Source: Streptomyces bauhiniae (GTDB lineage: Bacteria; Actinomycetota; Actinomycetes; Streptomycetales; Streptomycetaceae). Taken from it: DNA of 64,000 nt. The notes beneath the pieces were generated by a model. The model worked only from the letters and a program-made list of their open reading frames with translations, did no database searches and was not told where the DNA came from. Location of the stretch: positions 372,001 through 436,000 of the forward strand of contig NZ_SRRT01000006.1 in the NCBI RefSeq assembly GCF_004784475.1. Reading direction: 5' to 3'. The number at the start of each line of letters is the position of its first letter. Position 1 is the stretch's first letter. This document shows, piece after piece, positions 1-8,151 of the stretch. The translations under genes and the position numbers were made by a program.

Positions 1-8
1 AATGGGCG

Positions 9-1037
9 ATGGCCGGGCACGCGACGGAGGAGCATCCCCACGGTGCCGACCGGCTGTGCGGGCAGGGGGACCGCGTGTACTCCCGTGCCGTGCGCCGGGG
101 CCGGGTGCCCCGCGCGGACGCGGAGCCGGTGCCCTGCCTGCTGGAGCTGGCCCTGCTGCACCCCGACCCCGACGACATGGACTGGCTGGTCCCCACCTCC
201 CCGCAGGAGGTGATGACCCGGCTGCTGCGCGGGGTCTACGACGAGGTCAACGAGAGCCGGCGCCGGATGGGCTCGGCGGTCGCCGCGTTCGACTGGTACG
301 CCGGGCTCGGCCGTCAACTGCCCGCCCTCGGCGCACCGGGTGAAGGCTCCGCGATCCGGGTGCTGGACGGACTCACCCGTATCCAGGCCGCGATGGACGA
401 GGCGACCGAGCGGTGCGCGACCGAGGTGCTCACCGTGCAGCCCGGCGGCATCCGGCGCGAGGCCGAGCTGACCGAGGGCCTGCACCGGGCGCTCGAACTG
501 CGCGGCCGGGGCGTCCGGATGCGCGACCTGTACACCCATGTCGCCCGGCACGGCCAGGGGTTGATGACCTACCTGGAGCTGATGGGCGACGCGGTGGAGG
601 CCCGCACGCTGGACGAGGTCATCGACCGGCTCATCCTCTTCGACCGCACGGTGGCCTTCATCCCCGCCAACACCGACCGCACCATGGCCCTGGAGCTGCG
701 CCACCCGGCACTCGTGGAGTACCTGGTGACGGTCTTCGAGCGGCTGTGGCGGCTGGCGATCCCGCTCACCGCCCCGCTGCCCGACACCGGCATCGAGGGC
801 ATCTCGCACCGCGAACGCGCCATCGCCGCGCTGCTCGCCGAGGGCCACCAGGACGCGGTGATCGCCGAGCGGCTCGGCATCAGCGTGCGCACCTGCCGCG
901 CGCACATCGCCCGGCTCTCGGAGACCCTGGGCGCGACCAGCCGTACCCAACTCGGCGTCCGCATCGCCCAGGTGGGGCTGGACGGCCCCTCGCACGGACC
1001 GGCGCCCGCGCCCGCCGAGGGCGTGCCAGCGACCTGA
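9..1037 (+). CDS. LuxR-type helix-turn-helix regulator, copy 1
   Basis: A probable DNA-binding regulator of 342 residues. The C-terminal part (about residues 260-320) reads as a LuxR-type helix-turn-helix, with 'RERAIAALLAEGH' followed by 'AERLGISVRTCRAHI'. The central part, around 'TEVLTVQPGG' and 'LYTHVAR', resembles the sugar- or ligand-sensing TrmB-like middle domain found in many Streptomyces LuxR orphans. It is a paralogue of the convergent gene ending 9 bp away: both share 'LLELALLHPDPDD'-like, 'TVQPGG' and 'ALELRHP' blocks. The ATG lies 8 bp from the window edge, so the true start could be upstream. No receiver domain is visible, so the signal it senses is unknown. Confidence 0.85.
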   Translation: MAGHATEEHPHGADRLCGQGDRVYSRAVRRGRVPRADAEPVPCLLELALLHPDPDDMDWLVPTSPQEVMTRLLRGVYDEVNESRRRMGSAVAAFDWYAGLGRQLPALGAPGEGSAIRVLDGLTRIQAAMDEATERCATEVLTVQPGGIRREAELTEGLHRALELRGRGVRMRDLYTHVARHGQGLMTYLELMGDAVEARTLDEVIDRLILFDRTVAFIPANTDRTMALELRHPALVEYLVTVFERLWRLAIPLTAPLPDTGIEGISHRERAIAALLAEGHQDAVIAERLGISVRTCRAHIARLSETLGATSRTQLGVRIAQVGLDGPSHGPAPAPAEGVPAT

Positions 1038-1046
1038 ACTCCCGCT

Positions 1047-2060
1047 CTAGTCCGCCTCGTTGAGCATCCCGGAGCGGGCGATCAGGTAACCGAGCTGGGC
1101 CCGGCTGCCGCTGCCCAGCGCGGTGGCCAGCTTGGCGATGTGGGCGCGGCAGGTGCGGACGTTCATGCCCAGGCGCCGGGCGATGGCCTCGTCGACATGC
1201 CCCTCCACCAGCAGCTTGGCGATGGAGTGCTGGATGTCGGTGATGCCGTCCGCGGCGGTCTCGTAGGGCGTGCCGGCGCTCAGCGGGACCGCGCGGCTCC
1301 ACATGAACTCGAAGACCTTGACCAGGTAGCGCACCAGGCCGGGGTGGCGCAGCTCCAGCGCGACCTGGCGGTCCTCCTGGACCGGGATGAAGGCCACCGT
1401 CTCGTCGCAGATGATCAGCCGCTCGACCAGCTCGTCGATGGTGCGGTACTCGGCCTTGCCGTCGGTGAAGTGGTCCACGTAGGCGAGGCGGTCGGCGCTG
1501 TAACGGGCGGTGTGCTGGTACAGGGTGCGGATGCGCACCCCGCGCTCGATCAGCGGGCGATCGCGCTCCAGCGCCTCCAGGAGACGGTTCTCGGGGCTGC
1601 GGCGGCCGCCGGGCTGCACGGTGAGCACCTCGGTGCGGCACTGGCCGGTGGCGAGGTCCAGGGCCGCGTTGATGCGGTCCAGGCCCTCCAGGACGGTGAT
1701 GGCGTGCGTGGGGGCGTCCTCGCGGGCGCTCAGCGTCATGAAGGGTTCGAAGATCTCGGAGAGCACGATGGACCGGCGCCGCCGCTCGGCGATCTCCCGC
1801 TCGATCGGGGTCAGCCGCTGGGCCAGCGCGACGGCCGGCGCCACCGGCCGCAGCCAGCCCGGATCGTCGGGGTCGGGGTGGAGCAGGGCGAACTCCATCA
1901 GGCACGGAGCCGCCTCGGCGTCCGCGCGCGGGATGCGGCCGGTGCGCAGCGCGCTCGCGTAGAGGCGGCTTCCTTCCGCGCACATCTCTGTCACCGCGTG
2001 GGGATGTGTCGCCTCTGTCCCGTTTGTTGCCAAATCTCCACCCCCCAGGGTCCTGAACAT
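1047..2060 (-). CDS. LuxR-type helix-turn-helix regulator, copy 2
   Basis: A paralogue of the gene at 9-1037, encoded convergently and of similar length (337 residues from the ATG at 2060). It carries the same architecture: a middle domain with 'TEVLTVQPGG' and 'RTLYQHTARY', then a C-terminal LuxR helix-turn-helix with 'RRLGMNVRTCRAHIAKL'. The start is uncertain. The ATG at 2060 has no clear Shine-Dalgarno sequence. A TTG at 2033 aligns exactly with the start of the paralogue. The gene is divergent from the small secreted peptide gene at 2147, with under 115 bp between them, so it is a natural candidate to control that gene. Confidence 0.82.
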   Translation of the reverse strand: MFRTLGGGDLATNGTEATHPHAVTEMCAEGSRLYASALRTGRIPRADAEAAPCLMEFALLHPDPDDPGWLRPVAPAVALAQRLTPIEREIAERRRRSIVLSEIFEPFMTLSAREDAPTHAITVLEGLDRINAALDLATGQCRTEVLTVQPGGRRSPENRLLEALERDRPLIERGVRIRTLYQHTARYSADRLAYVDHFTDGKAEYRTIDELVERLIICDETVAFIPVQEDRQVALELRHPGLVRYLVKVFEFMWSRAVPLSAGTPYETAADGITDIQHSIAKLLVEGHVDEAIARRLGMNVRTCRAHIAKLATALGSGSRAQLGYLIARSGMLNEAD

Positions 2061-2071
2061 GCAGGAACATG
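2055..2071. promoter_or_regulatory. Direct repeat GAACATG, candidate operator
   Basis: Two copies of GAACATG start exactly 10 bp apart (2055 and 2065), between the divergent LuxR-type gene and the DTRWD peptide gene. Spacing of one helical turn is typical of tandem regulator half-sites. Binding by either LuxR-type protein is an inference. Confidence 0.3.
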
Positions 2072-2146
2072 ATGCACCGATCGTGTGGCGATGATGTGCC
2101 TGAATGAGCCATCGTCTAACTCGACGGGGGAAGAGGGGACTTTCAA

Positions 2147-2404
2147 GTGAGGACGAAGCCGACCATGCGTAACAGAATGCTTCGCTCGGCGCTTGTTGCC
2201 GCTCTCTCCGCCGTTGCGGCCGTCGGAACACTGGCGGGCCTCTCCGGTGCGACGAGCGCGCACTCGCCGGGTGACGGGGGGGCCGCGACAGCGGCGGGCG
2301 TTCAGGACACCCGGTGGGACACCGTGCCGGCGGACACCAGGTGGGACACCACACCCGCGGACACGAGGTGGGACGTCGCCCCGCTCGACACGCGGTGGGA
2401 CTGA
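2147..2404 (+). CDS. Small secreted peptide with four DTRWD repeats
   Basis: An 85-residue precursor-like protein of a family I do not recognise. The GTG start is preceded by AGAGGGG about 7 nt upstream. Residues 1-38 form a classical Sec signal peptide: basic N-terminus, a hydrophobic core rich in Ala/Leu/Val, and a likely cleavage near ATSA. The mature part ends in a precise 9-residue repeat, DTRWDTVPA, DTRWDTTPA, DTRWDVAPL and a final DTRWD that abuts the stop codon. The 27-bp units start at 2306, 2333, 2360 and 2387. The next gene starts 5 bp downstream, so the two are probably co-transcribed. A signalling peptide, a multi-core modified peptide and a surface peptide are all possible; no modification enzyme is visible nearby. 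Confidence 0.75.
   Translation: MRTKPTMRNRMLRSALVAALSAVAAVGTLAGLSGATSAHSPGDGGAATAAGVQDTRWDTVPADTRWDTTPADTRWDVAPLDTRWD
2306..2401 (+). repeat. 27-bp in-frame repeat encoding DTRWDxxPx
   Basis: Three full 27-bp units plus a 15-bp final unit at the 3' end of the small peptide gene. The protein units are nearly identical while the codons vary (for example CGG, AGG and CGG for Arg). This suggests selection on the peptide rather than a recent duplication. Confidence 0.85.
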
Positions 2405-2409
2405 TCACC

Positions 2410-2745
2410 ATGACCACGCCTCCCGACGACCGCTCCTTCCGTCGTGAGATGGCCACCGCCTACCGCTCCGGCTGGCACTTCATCGACCTGGTCACCGCCA
2501 TCCCCCACAGCGGCGACTCGTTGATGGTGACGGTGTTCGGCGAGCCGGTGGTGGTCACCCGGGACGAGGACGAGGACGTACGGGCGTACCGCTGCCTGCG
2601 CAAGCCACGCGGCGCGCCGCAGCCGGTGCGGTGTGCCGTCCGGTACGGCATGATCTTCGTCAATCTGGACCAGCGGGACCACCGTCTCGCGGAGCCCGAG
2701 GTCGCCGACCTCAGGACCACAACTGCCACCCCCCGCAGTGCCTGA
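2410..2745 (+). CDS. Rieske-fold-like small protein without Fe-S ligands
   Basis: A 111-residue protein resembling the N-terminal Rieske domain of ring-hydroxylating oxygenases. It has 'SGWHFIDLVTAIP', then 'VFGEPVVVTRDED' and 'VRAYRC', and ends with 'RYGMIFVNLD'. The expected ligand pairs CxH and CxxH are absent: the two cysteines seen lie in 'YRCLRKPRG' and 'VRCAVRYG', without the paired histidines. It should therefore not bind a [2Fe-2S] cluster in the usual way. It begins 5 bp after the DTRWD peptide gene and is likely translated from the same mRNA. The link to Rieske proteins is made from sequence pattern only; its role is unknown. Confidence 0.65.
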   Translation: MTTPPDDRSFRREMATAYRSGWHFIDLVTAIPHSGDSLMVTVFGEPVVVTRDEDEDVRAYRCLRKPRGAPQPVRCAVRYGMIFVNLDQRDHRLAEPEVADLRTTTATPRSA

Positions 2746-2789
2746 CGCGATTCCCCCGTCGTAAAAGATCGCCTCAGGTACTTCCCCCC

Positions 2790-2836
2790 GCAGCGGCGTC
2801 ACCGTGACCTGAACACGGTGACGCCGCTGCAGTTTC
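2790..2836. terminator. Strong hairpin, likely bidirectional terminator
   Basis: A perfect 17-bp stem (2790-2806 with 2814-2830) closes a 7-nt loop and is followed by a short T-rich stretch. It sits between two convergent genes, the Rieske-like gene and the PPOX gene, as expected for a shared terminator. Confidence 0.8.
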
Positions 2837-2884
2837 TGCGCATATTTCGGGGTTTCGGCACTCCGGCCACGTGGCCGGAATTCT

Positions 2885-3298
2885 TCAGCCGTGCCCGAGC
2901 GCGCGTTCCACCTCGATCTCCAGGGCGACCCGCAGCGGGTTCTCCCGCGGCTCGCGGCCGTACCGCTCGGTGAAGCGGCGTTCCGCCTCCGCGACCGCCT
3001 CCCGGTCCTCGCGCACCCGCGCCCGCCCCTCCAGCGTGGCCCAGCGCCGGCCGTCCACCTGGCACACCGCCACCCGCGCCCCTTCCTCCCCGGCCGCGCG
3101 CACCAGCGCCGCCTTGGTGCTGGTGCCGCTGGTGATGACACGGGCGATCCCGGCCTCGGGGTCCCAGGTCACGCACACCGGCACCACGTGCGGGCTGCCG
3201 TCCGGGCGCAGGGTGGTGAGCGTGCTCAGGTGCCGTTCCCGCCAGAAGGCGACGTACGACTCGTCCGGTGCGTCCAGGTCCACGGAGTATGAGGGCAT
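2885..3298 (-). CDS. PPOX-family flavin/F420-dependent oxidoreductase
   Basis: A 137-residue protein of the pyridoxamine-phosphate-oxidase-like split-barrel family. Typical elements are 'RHLSTLTTLRPDGSPHVVPV' near the N-terminus, then 'SGTSTKAALVRA', and 'GRRWATLEGRARV' in the last strand. Many actinobacterial members use F420 or FMN as cofactor. The substrate cannot be read from sequence. The gene is monocistronic, divergent from clpB and convergent with the Rieske-like gene. Confidence 0.85.
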   Translation of the reverse strand: MPSYSVDLDAPDESYVAFWRERHLSTLTTLRPDGSPHVVPVCVTWDPEAGIARVITSGTSTKAALVRAAGEEGARVAVCQVDGRRWATLEGRARVREDREAVAEAERRFTERYGREPRENPLRVALEIEVERALGHG

Positions 3299-3335
3299 GG
3301 CCGAAACCTAGCCAATCTGAAGTTCCCCGCGCTTA

Positions 3336-3356
3336 ATTGAGCGCACCTGACTCAAG
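3336..3356. promoter_or_regulatory. HAIR-like inverted repeat, probable HspR operator of clpB
   Basis: The sequence ATTGAGC-N7-ACTCAAG matches the HspR-binding element CTTGAGT-N7-ACTCAAG with a perfect right arm, the exact 7-bp spacer and 5 of 7 left-arm bases. It lies about 58 bp upstream of the clpB start. HspR control of clpB is established in Streptomyces; that this copy is active is inferred. Confidence 0.75.
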
Positions 3357-3413
3357 TTTGTGTACACTGGTCAAGTCATCAGTGGAGTAGTGGCGGAAGG
3401 GGAGAACACGCAC

Positions 3414-6011
3414 GTGGACGCCGAGCTGACCAACAGGAGCCGGGACGCGATCAACGCCGCGAGTCAGCGGGCCGTGACGGAGGGGCACCCCGACCTGACG
3501 CCCGCTCACCTGTTGCTCGCGCTGCTCGCGGGGCAGGACAACGAGAACATCACCGACCTGCTCGCCGCCGTCGGCGCCGATCCGGCCGCCGTGCGCGCCG
3601 GGGCCGAGCGCGCGCTCGCCGCGCTGCCCAGCGTGACCGGCTCCACCGTCGCGCCCCCGCAGCCCAGCCGGGAGCTGCTCGCCGTCCTCGCGGACGCCGA
3701 CGAGCGCGCCGGGGACCTCGGGGACGACTACCTCTCCACCGAACACCTGCTGACCGGTCTCGCCGCGAAGGGCGGTGCCGCCGGGGAGGTGCTCCGGGAG
3801 CAGGGAGCCACCGCCAAGAAGCTGCAAGACGCCTTTCAGAAGGCCAGAGGAGGACGCCGCGTGACCACCGCCGACCCCGAGGGTCAGTACAAGGCCCTGG
3901 AGAAGTTCGGCACCGACTTCACCGCCGCCGCCCGCGAGGGCCGCCTCGACCCGGTCATCGGCCGGGACCAGGAGATCCGCCGGGTCGTGCAGGTGCTGAG
4001 CCGCCGCACCAAGAACAACCCCGTCCTCATCGGTGAGCCGGGCGTCGGCAAGACCGCCGTGGTCGAGGGGCTGGCCCAGCGCATCGTCAAGGGCGACGTG
4101 CCGGAGTCCCTGAAGGACAAGCGGCTGGTCTCGCTGGACCTCGGCGCGATGGTCGCGGGCGCCAAGTACCGCGGTGAGTTCGAGGAGCGGCTCAAGGCCG
4201 TGCTCTCGGAGATCAAGGACTCCGACGGGCAGGTCATCACCTTTATCGACGAGCTGCACACCGTCGTCGGCGCGGGCGCCGGGGGCGACTCCGCGATGGA
4301 CGCGGGCAACATGCTCAAGCCGATGCTGGCCCGTGGCGAGCTGCGCATGGTCGGCGCGACCACGCTGGACGAGTACCGCGAGCGGATCGAGAAGGACCCG
4401 GCGCTGGAGCGGCGCTTCCAGCAGGTGCTGGTCTCCGAGCCGAGCGTCGAGGACACCATCGCGATCCTGCGCGGTCTGAAGGGGCGGTACGAGGCGCACC
4501 ACAAGGTGCAGATCGCGGACAGCGCGCTGGTGGCCGCCGCGACCCTGTCCGACCGGTACATCACCTCCCGCTTCCTGCCCGACAAGGCGATCGACCTCGT
4601 CGACGAGGCCGCGTCCCGGCTGCGCATGGAGATCGACTCCTCGCCCGTCGAGATCGACGAGCTGCAGCGCGGGGTCGACCGGCTGCGGATGGAGGAGCTG
4701 GCGATCGGCAAGGAGACCGACCCGGCCTCCCGCGAGCGCCTGGAGCGGCTGCGTCGCGACCTCGCCGACAAGGAGGAGGAGCTGCGCGGGCTCACCGCCC
4801 GCTGGGAGAAGGAGAAGCAGTCCCTCAACCGCGTCGGTGAGCTGAAGGAGCGCCTGGACGACCTGCGCGGCCAGGCCGAACGCGCCCAGCGCGACGGCGA
4901 CTTCGACACCGCCTCCAAGCTGCTGTACGGGGAGATCCCCGAGCTGGAGAAGGAGCTGGAGGCCGCCTCCGAGGCGGAGGAGGAGGCCGCGAAGGACACC
5001 ATGGTCAAGGAGGAGGTCGGCTCCGACGACATCGCGGACGTCGTCGCCGCCTGGACCGGCATCCCGGCCGGCCGCCTGCTGGAGGGCGAGACGCAGAAGC
5101 TGCTGCGCATGGAGGACGAGCTGGGCAAGCGGCTCATCGGCCAGAGCGAGGCCGTACAGGCCGTCTCCGACGCGGTGCGCCGCTCGCGCGCCGGGGTCGC
5201 GGACCCGGACCGGCCCACCGGCTCCTTCCTGTTCCTCGGCCCGACCGGCGTCGGCAAGACCGAACTGGCCAAGGCGCTCGCGGACTTCCTCTTCGACGAC
5301 GAGCGGGCGATGATCCGCATCGACATGTCGGAGTACGGCGAGAAGCACAGCGTCGCCCGCCTGGTCGGGGCGCCTCCCGGCTACGTGGGGTACGAGGAGG
5401 GCGGCCAGCTCACCGAGGCCGTGCGGCGGCGCCCGTACAGCGTGGTGCTGCTGGACGAGGTGGAGAAGGCGCACCCCGAGGTCTTCGACATCCTGCTCCA
5501 GGTGCTGGACGACGGCCGCCTGACGGACGGTCAGGGCCGTACGGTCGACTTCCGCAACACCATCCTGGTGCTCACCTCCAACCTGGGCAGCCAGTACCTG
5601 GTCGACCCGGCGCTGGACGAGGCTACGAAGCGGCAGCGGGTGCTGGACACGGTGCGGGCCTCGTTCAAGCCGGAGTTCCTGAACCGGCTGGACGACCTCG
5701 TGGTGTTCTCCGCGCTCAGCGAGGCGGAGCTGGCCCGGATCGCCCGCCTCCAGATCGACCGCCTCGGCCGCCGGCTGGCGGAGCGGCGCCTCACTCTCGA
5801 CGTCACGCCCGAGGCGCTGGCCTGGCTCGCGGCGGAGGGCAACGACCCGGCGTACGGCGCCCGCCCGCTGCGCCGCCTGGTCCAGACGGCCATCGGCGAC
5901 CGCCTCGCCAAGGAGATCCTCTCCGGCGAGATCAAGGACGGCGACACGGTCCGCGTGGCCCGCGCGGAGGAGGGCCTGAGGGTGGGCCCGGCGACGGGTA
6001 AGTCGCTCTGA
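3414..6011 (+). CDS. clpB: ATP-dependent disaggregase ClpB
   Basis: A Hsp100 chaperone of 865 residues that rescues aggregated proteins in the cytoplasm together with DnaK. The GTG at 3414 is chosen because AAGGGGA lies about 10 nt upstream and the product then begins in the family's usual way ('[12 protein letters not shown]'). The N-terminal Clp repeat domain (about 1-150) is followed by the first AAA+ module with Walker [10 protein letters not shown] near 207. A coiled-coil middle domain covers roughly 400-520, and a second AAA+ module has Walker [10 protein letters not shown] near 609. All key residues are intact. A HAIR-like site lies upstream and a hairpin terminator follows. Confidence 0.97.
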   Translation: MDAELTNRSRDAINAASQRAVTEGHPDLTPAHLLLALLAGQDNENITDLLAAVGADPAAVRAGAERALAALPSVTGSTVAPPQPSRELLAVLADADERAGDLGDDYLSTEHLLTGLAAKGGAAGEVLREQGATAKKLQDAFQKARGGRRVTTADPEGQYKALEKFGTDFTAAAREGRLDPVIGRDQEIRRVVQVLSRRTKNNPVLIGEPGVGKTAVVEGLAQRIVKGDVPESLKDKRLVSLDLGAMVAGAKYRGEFEERLKAVLSEIKDSDGQVITFIDELHTVVGAGAGGDSAMDAGNMLKPMLARGELRMVGATTLDEYRERIEKDPALERRFQQVLVSEPSVEDTIAILRGLKGRYEAHHKVQIADSALVAAATLSDRYITSRFLPDKAIDLVDEAASRLRMEIDSSPVEIDELQRGVDRLRMEELAIGKETDPASRERLERLRRDLADKEEELRGLTARWEKEKQSLNRVGELKERLDDLRGQAERAQRDGDFDTASKLLYGEIPELEKELEAASEAEEEAAKDTMVKEEVGSDDIADVVAAWTGIPAGRLLEGETQKLLRMEDELGKRLIGQSEAVQAVSDAVRRSRAGVADPDRPTGSFLFLGPTGVGKTELAKALADFLFDDERAMIRIDMSEYGEKHSVARLVGAPPGYVGYEEGGQLTEAVRRRPYSVVLLDEVEKAHPEVFDILLQVLDDGRLTDGQGRTVDFRNTILVLTSNLGSQYLVDPALDEATKRQRVLDTVRASFKPEFLNRLDDLVVFSALSEAELARIARLQIDRLGRRLAERRLTLDVTPEALAWLAAEGNDPAYGARPLRRLVQTAIGDRLAKEILSGEIKDGDTVRVARAEEGLRVGPATGKSL

Positions 6012-6022
6012 CCGGATGGCGT

Positions 6023-6061
6023 GAAAAGGCCCGCTTCCCCGTTTGGGTGGCGGGCCTTTTC
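6023..6061 (+). terminator. Intrinsic terminator after clpB
   Basis: A 12-bp stem, GAAAAGGCCCGC paired with GCGGGCCTTTTC, starts about 12 bp after the clpB stop codon. The 3' arm supplies a run of four T. Confidence 0.85.
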
Positions 6062-6144
6062 GCATGGAGAGCCAGAAGCTAGCATTTGTTCAGTGGCAGA
6101 TGTGAGATTCACTTGTTCACAAAGCGGGAAGTGGGGGTCATGAC

Positions 6145-7449
6145 GTGCTTTTGAGTTTCAGAGTGGCCAATCACGGCTCGCTGCGTGATGCGCAGGAGTT
6201 GAACTTCGTTCCTGCTTATGACGCTGACCGCCCCGCACTGCCCGTGGCGGCGATCTATGGTGCCAACGCCTCGGGTAAGTCGACGGTGATGAACGCGTAC
6301 CAGTTCTTCCTGCGCGCCGTGCGGGATTCCCAGGCCCGCTGGCTTCCGGACGAGCCGGTGAAGCGCCGTCCCTTCCTCCTGGATCACGACAGCAGGCGCG
6401 AACCGTCGAGCTACGCGGTGGATCTACTGATCGACGGGGTCCGCCATGTCTACGGCTTCAGCGCCGGTGACGGGGCTATCGAGGAGGAATGGCTCTACTC
6501 CTACCCGAAGGCCCGCAAGCGCGTCCTCTTCGAGCGCAAGGGCGGCGCGGTGACGTTCGGAGCCTCGCTTACCGGCGAGCGGGTCGCTGCTGAGCGGATC
6601 ATGCGGGCCAACAGTCTGTACCTTTCCGCCGCCGCGCAGTCCGGACACGCGAGGTTGAGTGCCGTGTGGGAGGCCCTGCAGGCGGTCGCGGTTGTCGATG
6701 ACAAGATGCGGCAGGCGCTGCCGACGGCAGGCTCCATCACCGCGGAAGTGTTCGACTTCTTCGAGAGGATGGGTATCGCGCGGGCCGAGGAACTGCTGGC
6801 GGCTGCGGATCTCGGAGTGCACGGCGTGCGGCCGAGCCAGGAGGACGATCCAGGACTCCAGCGTTACGCCGCCGAGTTCATGCGACTGCAGACTCAGGCG
6901 GGCCTCAGCGACGAGTTCACGGCATCGCTCACGCGGTCCATGAGCAAGTCGCTTCGATTCGTCCACCGGGTCGAAGACGAGGAGTTCTTGCTGACGGCCG
7001 AGGACGAGTCCGCCGGAACAAAGACCTGGCTCACCTTGGTCACCTTCTCGCTTCTCGCGATCGGCCGTGGCTCGCAACTGTGGATCGACGAGGTCGATGT
7101 CAGCCTGCACCCTTTGCTGACCGCCAAGCTCGTCAAGCTCTTTCAGAGCGCCGAAATGAACCCGCTCGGCGCCCAGCTGGTCTTCACCACACACGACGCC
7201 TCGCTCCTCGGCACCATGCTCGGCGAAGAGGTGCTGCGCCGCGACCAGATCTGGTTCGTGGAGAAGGACGCGGCGACCGGAGCTTCGGAGCTGTACCCGC
7301 TGAGTGACTTCAAGCCGCGCAAGGGGGAGAATTTCGAGCGGCGCTACCTCGCGGGAAGCTACGGCGCGGTGCCGCTGCTCCCCGACGGGGCCTTCGAGGA
7401 CATGGTCAAGCAGTACTGGGGGGCACGTGGCAAGGCCGTTTCCGCGTGA
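6145..7449 (+). CDS. AAA-family ATPase, RloA/AbiLi-like defence protein
   Basis: A 434-residue SMC-like ABC-type ATPase. It opens with 'LLSFRVANHGSLRD', as in OLD/RecF-like ATPases. Walker A is GANASGKST (39-47), and a late Walker B 'LWIDEVDVSLHP' (about 312-323) is followed by the switch histidine in 'FTTHDASLLG'. The GTG start is preceded by GGGGG with a 7-nt gap. The downstream gene overlaps it and encodes an RloB protein, the known partner of this ATPase type. RloAB pairs occur in restriction islands and correspond to the AbiL abortive-infection system. A role in phage defence is inferred from family and pairing. Codon use is less GC-biased than in clpB. Confidence 0.85.
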   Translation: MLLSFRVANHGSLRDAQELNFVPAYDADRPALPVAAIYGANASGKSTVMNAYQFFLRAVRDSQARWLPDEPVKRRPFLLDHDSRREPSSYAVDLLIDGVRHVYGFSAGDGAIEEEWLYSYPKARKRVLFERKGGAVTFGASLTGERVAAERIMRANSLYLSAAAQSGHARLSAVWEALQAVAVVDDKMRQALPTAGSITAEVFDFFERMGIARAEELLAAADLGVHGVRPSQEDDPGLQRYAAEFMRLQTQAGLSDEFTASLTRSMSKSLRFVHRVEDEEFLLTAEDESAGTKTWLTLVTFSLLAIGRGSQLWIDEVDVSLHPLLTAKLVKLFQSAEMNPLGAQLVFTTHDASLLGTMLGEEVLRRDQIWFVEKDAATGASELYPLSDFKPRKGENFERRYLAGSYGAVPLLPDGAFEDMVKQYWGARGKAVSA

Positions 7450-8017
7450 GGGGTCGGGCCGCCGACGCGGTCCCGTCCGGCGCTCGGCGCGCACGCTCCT
7501 GATCGTCTGCGGCAGCAAGGAGACCGAGCGCCAGTACTTCCAGGGCCTGCGCGAACAGTTGCGAAATCCCGCTGTGTCCGTCGTCGTGCGAGGTAAGGCG
7601 TGCTCCCCTACGCAGTTGGTCGCCTACGCCAAGACCCAGCGCAGCCTGGGCAAGGACAGCTTCGACGAGGTCTGGTGCGTCTTCGACGTGGACCAGTTCC
7701 CCGATGTGTCGACGGCCGTCGCCACCGCACGCCGCGCAGGCATCCGGGTGGCGGTCTCCCACCCGTGCTTCGAGCTGTGGCTGCTGCTCCACTTCACCGC
7801 GCACACGGCCCACGCGGCGACGTACAAGGCCCTGCTGCCGATCCTGCGCAAGCATGTGCCGGAGTACGACAAGACGCGCATCGACTTCGCTGTGTACCGA
7901 GACGGCCGAACCGACGCGATGGAACGTGCCCGCAAGCTGGACTCCAGCGGGCAGGACTACGCCCGGAATCCGTCGACCGGTGTATGGCAGCTCGTGGAAC
8001 GGATGGAAGAGCGCTGA
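7427..8017 (+). CDS. RloB/AbiLii-like protein, predicted Toprim-fold nuclease partner
   Basis: A 196-residue RloB-family protein. The family signature is clear in 'RTLLIVCGSKETERQYFQG', where the glutamate is the expected first acidic Toprim residue. It continues with 'EVWCVFDVDQFPD' and 'VAVSHPCFELWLLLHF', all typical of RloB. The GTG at 7427 overlaps the ATPase gene by 23 bp, indicating translational coupling. In related ATPase/Toprim pairs the ATPase senses infection and the Toprim protein is the toxic nuclease; that this pair works the same way is an inference. Confidence 0.82.
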   Translation: MARPFPREGSGRRRGPVRRSARTLLIVCGSKETERQYFQGLREQLRNPAVSVVVRGKACSPTQLVAYAKTQRSLGKDSFDEVWCVFDVDQFPDVSTAVATARRAGIRVAVSHPCFELWLLLHFTAHTAHAATYKALLPILRKHVPEYDKTRIDFAVYRDGRTDAMERARKLDSSGQDYARNPSTGVWQLVERMEER

Positions 8018-8151
8018 GGGTGGGTACTCGCCGCTGAGAGCCCCGTACGGCGCAGGGCTGTCCGCCCGTGGCTGACAGGCCGCGTCGGGGCTTGCCACGG
8101 ACCTCCCCCTCTGGGGGAGGATGGCGGGATTCCGTACGAAGGAGAACCACG

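Noticed and set aside
2147-2404. DTRWD peptide as a graspetide or radical-SAM cyclophane precursor
   Set aside because: No ATP-grasp or radical-SAM gene is present in the window, though genes to the left are not visible; modification remains open.
3333-6065. Long open frame of over 900 codons antisense to clpB
   Set aside because: It mirrors the third-position GC bias of clpB, has low-complexity composition and no ribosome-binding site.
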